64,000 nucleotides of DNA, from contig JAEYPF010000010.1 of assembly GCA_023411115.1 (NCBI GenBank), positions 434,001 through 498,000 of the forward strand, given 5' to 3'. Under the pieces are notes generated by a model that had not been told where the DNA came from, did no database searches, and saw only the letters and a program-made list of their open reading frames with translations. The stretch comes from Methanobacteriota archaeon (GTDB lineage: Archaea; Methanobacteriota; Methanobacteria; Methanobacteriales; Methanobacteriaceae). Shown piece by piece: positions 25,963-33,667 of this stretch (positions are counted from its first letter, which is position 1; each line of letters begins with the position of its first letter). The position numbers and the translations under genes were made by a program.

Positions 25963-26307
25963 CTAAACAATGTTTACAGTAATATACCTTTTCTGATTTC
26001 CATTCCATCGAGATGATATTGTTGTTGTTATATTGGTTGCACCTTTTTCCTTTGCATAAAATGTGTAACTATTATAAATCTCATAATGCCCATCCATATT
26101 ATACGAATATGAATACGTGCTTATTAATGTTAAAAAATCTTCGTATCCATTACTTTGAATTTCCTCACAGATCCAAAGAGTATCAAGTGTGGTTATGTTG
26201 AATGTATCTCCCTGTTTAACGTTTATTATATCCTGACTTGCTGCCGCTCCAGAAATACTGCCAAAAACAAAAATTACTAAAAGCATAGATAAAATCTTAA
26301 TTTTCAT
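25963..26307 (-). CDS. Small secreted protein
   Basis: A 114-residue protein with signal peptide (MKIKILSMLLVIFVFGSISGA, cleavage near ASA/ASQ) and a beta-rich mature part with NVKQGDTFNITTL and a C-terminal GNQKRYITVNIV strand. The pattern of FNI and TNITTTI suggests an Ig-like or proteinase-inhibitor-like small domain; no family is assigned. GGGGTGA lies 7 bases before the ATG. On the minus strand a TATATAAATA box lies about 40 bases upstream, inside the recurrent promoter element at 26345. Confidence 0.7.
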   Translation of the reverse strand: MKIKILSMLLVIFVFGSISGAAASQDIINVKQGDTFNITTLDTLWICEEIQSNGYEDFLTLISTYSYSYNMDGHYEIYNSYTFYAKEKGATNITTTISSRWNGNQKRYITVNIV

Positions 26308-26344
26308 ATTGTTTCACCCCGTAGTTAATGATAATATTTAGAAA

Positions 26345-26460
26345 TATTTATATACTTAAACTTTTACATTATAATTGTAGTTACAGTAGAAATCATACAA
26401 AAAAATTAGGTATTTGGGAATGTTGGCACCTTCATTTTCTCATTCCCATATCTGATTTTA
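26345..26460 (+). ncRNA. Candidate small RNA with GGGAATG hairpin
   Basis: TTTATATA at 26347 and TTAAACTTTTACATTATAA precede a region with an 8-base stem TGGGAATG/CATTCCCA (26415-26422 and 26441-26448), with flanking TAT/ATA pairs, then TCTGATTTTAAAG. The loop TTGGCACC resembles the loop ATGGCCAC of the 17.3 kb candidate. The TATA box is symmetrical, so the same element may drive the secreted protein gene on the minus strand; the RNA is a prediction. Confidence 0.4.
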
Positions 26461-26489
26461 AAGAAATCTCATTGTTCAGCCCAAAAATA

Positions 26490-26612
26490 GTCAAAGATTA
26501 TTTCTAAAAACTAATTTTCATGATTTCCTAAATGAAAACACATATAACCATGATAGATTTATAATTATAAAAATCAAGCCTAAAACATCATTTTTAGACA
26601 AAAATAAAGATT
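26490..26612. repeat. Dispersed leader repeat, copy 1
   Basis: The block AAAGATTATTTCTAAAAACT followed by TTTTCATGATTTCC and CCATGATAGATTTATAATTA recurs at 41313-41400 and, in its second half, at 27773-27860 (CATGATAAATTTATAATTA, then CGCCCAAAACACCATC against AAGCCTAAAACATCAT). Similarity among copies is roughly 70 to 80 percent. Each copy lies after a candidate small RNA and upstream of a plus-strand gene, so it may be a promoter or leader duplicated as a unit. Confidence 0.45.
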
Positions 26613-26725
26613 TTAATGAACTAAAATAAGAATTTAATATACTTTATTAGGTTAAACTTAAATTTAAGCTAATTTTATTCAATATAAAAATAATATTACT
26701 CCAAAATAGTTGGAGGACTTCTTAA

Positions 26726-26909
26726 ATGAATGATATTAGTACTATTGATAATGAAATTACTATTTTACACGATGTATATAAGTTCAAAACCTCAGATTTG
26801 GGGTCTTTACTTAAAAAAAATAGAAATTAAAATCAAAAACAGTGATCATATTGATAAAAACCTTTTAAGAGCAAAAACTGTCGTAAACAGCAAGTTAGCG
26901 TTATTATAG
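26726..26909 (+). pseudogene. Frameshifted small gene, paralog of 14595-14810
   Basis: GGAGGAC precedes an ATG at 26726 that opens 34 codons (ending GSLLKKNRN). A run of eight A near 26812 shifts the frame; reading with seven A continues LLKKIEIKIKNSDHI and on to LLRAKTVVNSKLALL and a stop at 26907. The joined 60-residue product resembles the intact gene at 14595. The gene is either recently inactivated, read by slippage on the A run, or affected by a homopolymer sequencing error. Confidence 0.6.
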
Positions 26910-27111
26910 CAAATAAAAAAATCATATTTTTTATTTCTTAATTTAAGTTAAAGTTTAATTTTTCAGTGAAGGCATACCACGCATACTTAGTGTAAGAGCT
27001 GATATTAAAAAAAATAGACTAAATTAATGAGTTGTAATCAGTCCAAAAAATAAAATAAAAAGTAAGGTTATTTTTCTCACCAAGCTAATATATTTAGTCT
27101 AAACTTATATT
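26910..27111. other. Spacer
   Basis: About 200 AT-rich bases with no supported gene; the convergent 3' ends of the broken gene at 26726 and the secreted protein at 27112. Confidence 0.35.
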
Positions 27112-27525
27112 CTATGCACCGTGGTCAATATAAGGCAATATTTGAATAGTTATCGTGTTATTTCCATTAATATTCATGTATGGAATATCCAGGTAATCAT
27201 CTAGTGGATCGGTTTCATTAGTGACATCGAAATAATAGACTTGTTCTTTATAGGAATCGAATAAATCATCATAACTAATTGATAATTTCACTGTATAATT
27301 TTGATCGTACGCGTAATCATCCCATCCAACTTTGAGCCCTACTTTATCTGGAAACTGAATTCCTTTAACGTAAAGACCACCGAAAGAAGGGGCAGTGAGA
27401 TATTCTCCTTTTTTTAAATCCACATTAGTATAAGTACTGTAATCTGTTGCAGAAACTCCCTGAATGCCGGCCATTCCAGATACAAAGATACATAAAGCTA
27501 TTATTGCTGCTATTTTTATTTTCAA
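27112..27525 (-). CDS. Small secreted protein
   Basis: A 137-residue exported protein with TTG start at 27525 and AAGGAGG 7 bases upstream. It has a basic N-terminus, hydrophobic core IAAIIALCIFVSGMAGIQGV and a signal cleavage site near VSA. The mature part is beta-rich with VDLKKGEYLTAPSFGGLYV and a C-terminal NNTITIQILPYI; several asparagines in NxT context may be glycosylated. Like the gene at 25963 it sits about 40 bases from a recurrent TATA element. No family is recognised. Confidence 0.7.
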   Translation of the reverse strand: MKIKIAAIIALCIFVSGMAGIQGVSATDYSTYTNVDLKKGEYLTAPSFGGLYVKGIQFPDKVGLKVGWDDYAYDQNYTVKLSISYDDLFDSYKEQVYYFDVTNETDPLDDYLDIPYMNINGNNTITIQILPYIDHGA

Positions 27526-27563
27526 GATTTAACCTCCTTAGTTGTTATTCTATAATAGCAATG

Positions 27564-27655
27564 TTTATATACTTAAACTTTTACATTATAAATTAGGTTG
27601 GAGTGGATACACCAACCAAGAGATGATAGATTAACCTACATCTCTTCATCCCCTC
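27564..27655 (+). ncRNA. Candidate small RNA, homologous to 24148-24244
   Basis: TTTATATA at 27564 and TTAAACTTTTACATTATAA precede a sequence with two perfect stems: GGTTGG (27596-27601) with CCAACC (27612-27617), and AGAGATG (27619-27625) with CATCTCT (27639-27645), followed by TCATCCCCTC. Block order and sequence match the 24.2 kb candidate, including substitutions that keep the first stem paired. No reading frame explains it. It could be a small RNA or structured leader. Confidence 0.5.
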
Positions 27656-28009
27656 AAAAAAATTAATTCAAATTTTTGAATAATCTGTCATTTGGTATTT
27701 AGAAGGTTTGATCATTTTATTTTTAAATGGAGTTTATTTTTGATAGAATTAGTACGATTTTAGAGCTAAAATGAAAACACATATATATGTATAACCATGA
27801 TAAATTTATAATTATAATTATAAAAAATCACGCCCAAAACACCATCCTTAGGCAAAAATACTAATTTTAATTGACTAAAATAGAAAAATAATATATATTA
27901 ATTAAAAATAAAATAATAAAAGCCTTAACAAAGCTTTTTTAATTGATTATTTCTTTTAATTATGTTTTTATAACATAAATGCTCATTTCTTTAATAAGGA
28001 GGTATTATC

Positions 28010-28505
28010 TTGGATCCACGTGCTTATAATCTATTTTGTAATGAAATTAAGAACCAATGCTCATTTGCAATTAATTCATGGAAAGATATAGAAAATTGCT
28101 ATAAATTAGAAAATAAACGAGTTTGGAACTCAATTCACGCTTTCCTAATCGCAACAGCCAATATATCAAAGATTTTTTGGCCCAGTACAAATAAACGTAA
28201 AAAAGTGCAAAAAAATTAAAAAAATCTTAAAAATATATAAAAATTCAGCTCTTAAGAATAGAGATTTAAGGAACCATTTTGAACATTTTGATGAGCGTCT
28301 GGAAGAATGGGCATCATCTACAAAAATTATTGCAGATCTTGATCAGAATATAGGATCCATAAATGTACCTCTTGCTGGTAACATTGATAATAAAGATAGC
28401 ATTCGTTTTTATGATCCAGAAACGTTTAAACTTTATTTCATGGGAGAAGAATATGCACTTAAACCTATTTATGATAAAATTTGTGAATTATATAAAAAAA
28501 TTTGA
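28010..28505 (+). pseudogene. Frameshifted hypothetical gene
   Basis: AAGGAGGT precedes a TTG start at 28010 and the frame stays open for 69 codons, ending in a run of seven A at 28209-28215. With one A removed the frame continues (KKVQKIKKILKIYKNS, then HFEHFDERLEEWASSTK and onward) to a stop at 28503, giving about 164 residues. Both halves have normal protein composition, so one gene is broken by a single extra A, unless slippage restores it. The product is a soluble alpha-helical protein of unknown function with an N-terminal YNLFCNEIKNQCSFAI. Confidence 0.65.
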
Positions 28506-28569
28506 TTAAGAGAATGAAAATAGACTGATGGCATTGAATTAAGTAAGTTTACCTAAAAGATAGAAAATA

Positions 28570-29139
28570 TTAGTTAATATAATGGCCATACATTACTTCA
28601 TTAGCATAATCAACTTGTGCATGGTAACTGGCTATTTCTCCATCAGGATCATCAAGAAGAATATAAAAATCTCTAGAATCGTATGCGGGTATATCAGCGT
28701 GATGTTTATCATCACCATTTATATAATCTGTGTCGCTGGATACTATTTTGCCATTGCTATCATAACCAATTACTTTCACTCCAACGATTCCAACTCCATA
28801 AGGATTATTATTCTGAACTGTTCCTTCAACTGAATAAAGTCCATTAAATTCATGGTAACCTTTAGAATTAGTAATAGTCATATTTTCTAATTCTGGAGGA
28901 ACATAATCATTTGAAAAATATCCAAAAACCGCTAAAAGTAAAACTATACCTAAAATGACACATGCAGAAATAATTAACACTTTTATAGTGTTATTTTGTT
29001 TTTTCCACCTACTTTTTAAACTTGATAAATTTTTATCTGATTTGGATTTAGGTGTTTTATTATTTAATTTATTTCCACATTTAGAGCAGAATTTTGCATC
29101 ATTTTCATTTTCAGTTCCACATTCAGGACAAAAAACCAA
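28570..29139 (-). CDS. Zinc-ribbon membrane protein with FxLYD-like domain
   Basis: A 189-residue protein from a TTG at 29139 with AAGGGGA upstream. An N-terminal zinc ribbon (C4, C7, C18, C21: FCPECGTEN, FCSKCGNKL) faces the cytoplasm, a basic linker follows, one membrane helix lies at about 53-73, and an external beta domain has YSVEGTVQNNNPYGVGIVGV and KIVSSDTDYI, as in FxLYD domains. The product at 31956-32771 carries the same type of external domain without the zinc ribbon. These proteins are common in Methanobacteria; function unknown. Confidence 0.8.
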   Translation of the reverse strand: MVFCPECGTENENDAKFCSKCGNKLNNKTPKSKSDKNLSSLKSRWKKQNNTIKVLIISACVILGIVLLLAVFGYFSNDYVPPELENMTITNSKGYHEFNGLYSVEGTVQNNNPYGVGIVGVKVIGYDSNGKIVSSDTDYINGDDKHHADIPAYDSRDFYILLDDPDGEIASYHAQVDYANEVMYGHYIN

Positions 29140-29495
29140 TTTTGAATCCCCTTACTACTATTTATACGATCGTTAATTTTAATATCAATTTAAGCATACA
29201 TTTATTGTTTATGATCGAAATTAAATAGTAAATCTTAAATAAAGCCGCCATTAAACCATTATGGAATAGAATATTCATTTGTAAACTGAAATTGCTTAAA
29301 TTAATCAAAAATATTTAATTTTAAAATTGTTAGAAATTAAAATAATTATTAGCCGAAGTCTCCTTATTTTTGATTACTTCATAATAGAGTGCTAAAGAAA
29401 TATTTCGTTATCTCCGTCTATAACGAATATCTCGTTATTATTTTATATTACGAAATTTTGACATACGAAACTATAACGACATAAACATTACTATA
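29140..29495. other. Spacer at the left side of the island
   Basis: No gene. It contains the cluster of CGTTAT and TACGAAA elements at 29406-29478. Confidence 0.4.
29406..29478. repeat. Cluster of CGTTAT / TACGAAA repeats
   Basis: In a 73-base stretch CGTTAT or its complement ATAACG occurs at 29406, 29420, 29433 and 29473, and TACGAAA at about 29449 and 29464. The first two copies form the perfect inverted repeat TTCGTTAT/ATAACGAA. The clustering resembles iterons or multiple operator sites. It lies just after the 3' end of the 727-residue gene. Confidence 0.45.
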
Positions 29496-31679
29496 TTATT
29501 CAATAAAATCCTCATGTTTCTTAAAAATAAGCATTTTTGAATCATCAGTTATAGAACTATCTATTTTCATTTCAATATTACCTGTTTCAGTATCTTTAAA
29601 TTCCCATAAAAGATTAGCTGTCCTACTTGGAATTCCAAATACTAGTTCTAATTGATCCACTGTTTGAATCCTGTCAAAATCTCCTTTACCTTTAGTTTCA
29701 CCAAGAATTAAAACTATTTCCTTATTAATTTCATCATTAACTTCTTTTTTATCTCCATCATTAGCTATTTGATCTAAGACATCATGAGTATCCTTATTAG
29801 AAGCACCTAAAATTTTAATTAATAATAAATCTATTTCTCGCTCTTTATTTCCCATTTTAAAAACAGTGTTTGGAGCATAAATATAAAAAGCTCCTTCATC
29901 TTCATTTTCTTTTTCATTTTCCAATATTTCTATATTTTTTTTCATTTCCAACTTTTTACCTTGTCCACTATGGACAATTGCATTTTTAAGTACTTTAATA
30001 ACTTTTTCAAGTTCAGAATACTTAAATAATATAGGGAAATGTAAAAATCTCTCATTATTTAATTGTAAATTTGAATAATGAAGCACATTAGATGGAATAA
30101 CATTAGATATAACGTAAGAAGCTACTTCTGTAAATGTATCTAATACATCAACCAAATTATTCGTTTCCATATGATCAAATATTGGACTTGCCGGTGATGA
30201 AGAAAAATAAGATTTACGTGGATTAATTTTTTCAATAAAACTTTTAATTGGTTCAATTTCAGAAGTTTTATCATTTTCTGGTTCATTCATTTTGTTATAA
30301 AAATCTGAAACATTATCAAGAATTCTGAATAAATCTTTTAATGCCTGATAAGTCATATCTGGAAGCATAGCTGGAATTATAAGGGTACTATAAAAATAAT
30401 CTACAACTTTTAAAACTTCGAATATCTTATTTTCACTTTTTCCATATATTTGAGAATTAGGATAAATATCAATTTCATAATTACCGCCCGCAACATTATA
30501 CATTATTCCTCCAAAGAGAGGAAATTGAATATAATCTATTTCATCATCAATTGAAGCTTCTAATCCTAAAATTTTAATTCTTATACTATTATCTAATTCA
30601 TTATCCATAAATTGGGTCGGTCCTTCATTTCCTTCTATTATTTTATACTCTTTCTTTATTATATCCATTATTTCATTATCTAACTTAATTTCATTGTTAT
30701 TATCCCGCTTATTTTCAATAATATCATTAATTAGCTCATTTAAATTATAAGAGCTAAATATTTTTGACTCATTAATAGCTTTCCTGCCCCTATGATGATA
30801 ATAAGCACTTTCCCTACTTTTGTAAATATCTGCAGTGTAAAATTTGTTAATATCATTTAAAAGACCACTATAATTGTTTTTTTCCATAAATTTATCCAAA
30901 TTTTCAATAACAACAAAAGGATTAACCTTTAAATATTCTTGAGAGACATATCCATCAAGAATTGTAAATGAAAGCATACGAATTATTTCAAAATAATCAA
31001 TTACTTCCTCTAACTTTAGTTTACGGTCTATATTATCTAAATATTGCAGATAATCTTTCTTTAATATTGTTATTTTAACTAACTCTCGTATTTGGGCGTC
31101 ATATTTGCCTAAACAGGCATCATTATCTATAATTTTTAATAAGCTAAAAATTTTATAAATTTCCATTACTTCTTGATTATTTATTTTATCCTCGATATTT
31201 TGATAGATATTGTTTTTAATTTCATCAGAATCATCTTGAAACATTTCAGAATTTAATATACGGATTTTAACATCCTCTAAAAATTCTTTTTCGTGTTCTT
31301 CCTCTACTAAAAATCTTAAAAAAGCGTGTTCAGCGGTGAAAGTCATCTGGAAATGTCCAATACAATATAATAAACACCAACATTTTAAAAATTCTTCAAC
31401 TGAAGTAAAATAAGCATCATTAAGCTTAAGAGAATTATTTTTGATATGATTTGATTGAACTGCCTTTTCTATTAAATAAAGCATTGTCATTACATAATCA
31501 TATCTTGTATATCGTGGTATTTTTAAAAAATAATGCAAAACTCCCAAATGATCTATTTCTTTAAGACGGTTTATATGATTATTAAAACAACGATACACAG
31601 TTTTAGATTCTTTTTCTAATCCAACTTCTATTTTTCCAAAAATAGGAACTCTTTTCCAAATCTTACCGCTTTTCCCCAT
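29496..31679 (-). CDS. Large protein resembling a degenerate HD phosphohydrolase
   Basis: A 727-residue soluble protein with GGTGGGATC before the ATG. Residues 34-75 (HINRLKEIDHLGVLHYFL, then RYTRYDYVMTMLYLIEK) follow the SAMHD1/dGTPase pattern RLxxIxQLG...TRxEHS, and near 105-120 LLYCIGHFQMTFTAEHAF aligns with ALLHDIGHGPFSHxFEH. The metal-binding residues are altered: tyrosine replaces the first histidine (TRYDY) and YC replaces the HD pair. The remaining 600 residues, rich in helices and charges, are not recognised; the C-terminus has a short HhH-like segment. If the comparison holds, this is a catalytically altered dNTPase-like protein. It lies in the island with SIR2 and helicase genes. 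Confidence 0.55.
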   Translation of the reverse strand: MGKSGKIWKRVPIFGKIEVGLEKESKTVYRCFNNHINRLKEIDHLGVLHYFLKIPRYTRYDYVMTMLYLIEKAVQSNHIKNNSLKLNDAYFTSVEEFLKCWCLLYCIGHFQMTFTAEHAFLRFLVEEEHEKEFLEDVKIRILNSEMFQDDSDEIKNNIYQNIEDKINNQEVMEIYKIFSLLKIIDNDACLGKYDAQIRELVKITILKKDYLQYLDNIDRKLKLEEVIDYFEIIRMLSFTILDGYVSQEYLKVNPFVVIENLDKFMEKNNYSGLLNDINKFYTADIYKSRESAYYHHRGRKAINESKIFSSYNLNELINDIIENKRDNNNEIKLDNEIMDIIKKEYKIIEGNEGPTQFMDNELDNSIRIKILGLEASIDDEIDYIQFPLFGGIMYNVAGGNYEIDIYPNSQIYGKSENKIFEVLKVVDYFYSTLIIPAMLPDMTYQALKDLFRILDNVSDFYNKMNEPENDKTSEIEPIKSFIEKINPRKSYFSSSPASPIFDHMETNNLVDVLDTFTEVASYVISNVIPSNVLHYSNLQLNNERFLHFPILFKYSELEKVIKVLKNAIVHSGQGKKLEMKKNIEILENEKENEDEGAFYIYAPNTVFKMGNKEREIDLLLIKILGASNKDTHDVLDQIANDGDKKEVNDEINKEIVLILGETKGKGDFDRIQTVDQLELVFGIPSRTANLLWEFKDTETGNIEMKIDSSITDDSKMLIFKKHEDFIE

Positions 31680-31899
31680 GATCCCACCACTGAGTATATT
31701 AATCCAAGTAAATATTGAATTAATGTATTATTTAAGTTATTACATATATTTGTCAAATACATCATTATACCCTATTTTCAATACAATCTTCTCAAGTAGC
31801 CACTCCAGCAATCCCATAACATTATCCAACTCTCTTGAGAACTCCATGAATCTTTTAATTCTCTTATAGGGTTTTATTAAAGTTTATGTTTATGCCCCA

Positions 31900-31930
31900 T
31901 TTGGTATATCCCAAAAGGGAATTTACCAAA
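31900..31930 (-). terminator. Hairpin after the FxLYD-like gene
   Basis: TTTGGTATATCCC pairs with GGGAATTTACCAAA across AAAA with one or two mismatches. It lies 26 bases beyond the stop of the minus-strand gene at 31956 and is a plausible terminator. Confidence 0.45.
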
Positions 31931-31955
31931 AACTTAAAATAAAAAATATGGAAGA

Positions 31956-32771
31956 TCAAGTTTCAGCCACTGAAACTGTATCTTTACCAAAATCATTTGA
32001 TCCTGTAACCTTCTCTGTATCTATATTAACATTAAAGATAGCTTCAATTGTAGCTCCATTTTCTTGAATAGAATAAACCACCTTATAATTAGAACTATCA
32101 ATTGCCATTGCAGTCCATGTACCTCCACTGATATAATTTCCACTATCTTCTGAAGCTTTAGCAGTTTGATCAAGAGCATGTTGAATTGTTACCCAACCAT
32201 TTCCATAATTTTTCACAATAGAAATTGCTTTATCTTCCTGTCCTCCAATTTGTGGAGTCGTTGAAGTGGTAGGTTCTTCATCTGCCTGCCTAGCGCTTGC
32301 AACAGTAACTTCATATCTCACAATTTGACTGTTTGGATCATCAATAGCTTTTTCAAATTCTCCTTGAGCTTTAGCAGGTATAGCAGTATCATATCCATAA
32401 TAAACATAAGTAAAATCTTCTTTAACTAATTTACCGTTCTTATCATATGCTTTTACGATAATTTTAACAAAATCTGCAGCATACGAATTATTATTCAAAA
32501 CTGTACCTTTGATTCTGTATTTATCCCCATCAGCTCCACCTGTGGAATTTAAAATTATTATATTATTAGAAGTATTTGTAGGAACTACAGCTAATGAACT
32601 TTGACTTACTACGCTATTAAAACTAATAACAAGAGTAGATATTCCAATTATAAGAAAAATCCCAATTATACCCCCTATAACAAATATTACTTTTTTTCCA
32701 TCACTCTGTTTATTCCACCAATCTGAAAAACCTGTTTTAGACTTACTTTTTTCATCTGATTCAGAATCCAT
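31956..32771 (-). CDS. Membrane protein with FxLYD-like and C-terminal domain
   Basis: A 271-residue protein from the ATG at 32771, with GGGAGGATG 8 bases upstream (an in-frame codon at 32789 is less likely). A short cytoplasmic tail with NKQSDGKK precedes one membrane helix (VIFVIGGIIGIFLIIGIS), followed by an FxLYD-type domain (YRIKGTVLNNNSYAADFV, KIIVKAYDKNGKLVKE) and a second domain from about residue 185 (ISIVKNYGNGWVTIQHAL). The first external domain parallels that in 28570-29139. Probably in an operon with the DUF5518-like gene upstream. Function unknown. Confidence 0.78.
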   Translation of the reverse strand: MDSESDEKSKSKTGFSDWWNKQSDGKKVIFVIGGIIGIFLIIGISTLVISFNSVVSQSSLAVVPTNTSNNIIILNSTGGADGDKYRIKGTVLNNNSYAADFVKIIVKAYDKNGKLVKEDFTYVYYGYDTAIPAKAQGEFEKAIDDPNSQIVRYEVTVASARQADEEPTTSTTPQIGGQEDKAISIVKNYGNGWVTIQHALDQTAKASEDSGNYISGGTWTAMAIDSSNYKVVYSIQENGATIEAIFNVNIDTEKVTGSNDFGKDTVSVAET

Positions 32772-32799
32772 ATAATAACATCCTCCCATCAGAAAAAAT

Positions 32800-33165
32800 T
32801 TAATTTTCTACATTTGAATTAATTAATACACCAATAGCTCCTCCAATTGCAGCTATAAAACCATAAACGATAGCTATAATTATTGAAACAATAAATCCTA
32901 ATCCCATAAGCATGACTGTGTTTAGACCAGAAAAAACGCTAGCAAAGATCATTATCATGAAAGTATAGAAGATTCCCCCTAAAAATCCAACAAGTACACC
33001 ATGAATTAAACCATTTTTAACATTACCGCCAGCTAAGTAACCTGCTATTAACCCCGCTATTAAAAAACCTAAAAAACCTCCAAGAGGCCCTAGTGCACTA
33101 AGAAGAACTAATACTATTGGTATAGCTGCAACAATTCCTATAACTATAGATTTCCAATTAATCAA
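32800..33165 (-). CDS. DUF5518-like four-helix membrane protein
   Basis: A 121-residue protein with a TTG start at 33165 and GGAGGTGG 6 bases before it. It has four hydrophobic helices with glycine-rich packing (PLGGFLGFLIAGLIAGYLAG, IHGVLVGFLGGIFYTF), matching the small DUF5518 proteins common in Methanobacteriales. It lies 28 bases upstream of the FxLYD-like gene on the same strand, so the two are probably co-transcribed. Confidence 0.75.
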   Translation of the reverse strand: MINWKSIVIGIVAAIPIVLVLLSALGPLGGFLGFLIAGLIAGYLAGGNVKNGLIHGVLVGFLGGIFYTFMIMIFASVFSGLNTVMLMGLGFIVSIIIAIVYGFIAAIGGAIGVLINSNVEN

Positions 33166-33667
33166 AATTCCACCTCCATTAATAATTAATTATTCCTCTT
33201 TACCAATAAAATAATAGTAGTTTACTATTACAGGCAAACCAAAAAAGTTATATCACAGTTTAAAAATCTAATATAAATTATTACTAAAAATAAGGCCCAT
33301 TAGCAACCCAGTTACCCGGATTAATTTAAAAATTTACTTTTCTCCAATAAATCAGCATTATTTTCTCAAGAAATGAATAACTAGTAAATCAATTACAACA
33401 AACACGTAATATAATGATCTCTAGTCCTCCAGATATACACAAAATAATTTTAAACTCACTCCACATACAAAAATTATAATATATAATCACTTACAGAACA
33501 ATACCAACTAACTTTCCTTCTTTTTAACTTTACGATATTTTACAACCTTCATTCACAACTAACTTCTAAACTTTTCTTAAGAATTTTTTAACACTATAAA
33601 AAAATAACAATTTCAAACACTTAATATTAAAAAATAAGTATAAATATTGAGAATTGTTTCTTAAGAA
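33166..33667. other. Spacer with two TTCTTAAGAA palindromes
   Basis: 500 bases without a supported gene. TTCTTAAGAA occurs at 33574-33583 and 33658-33667, both in the context T(T)TTCTTAAGAATT; the second abuts the helicase stop. These may be operators or parts of a direct repeat; no promoter or hairpin other than these is obvious. Confidence 0.4.

Noticed and set aside
31678..31869. 63-codon plus-strand open frame beside the 727-residue gene
   Set aside because: No binding site and low-complexity serine/leucine composition.
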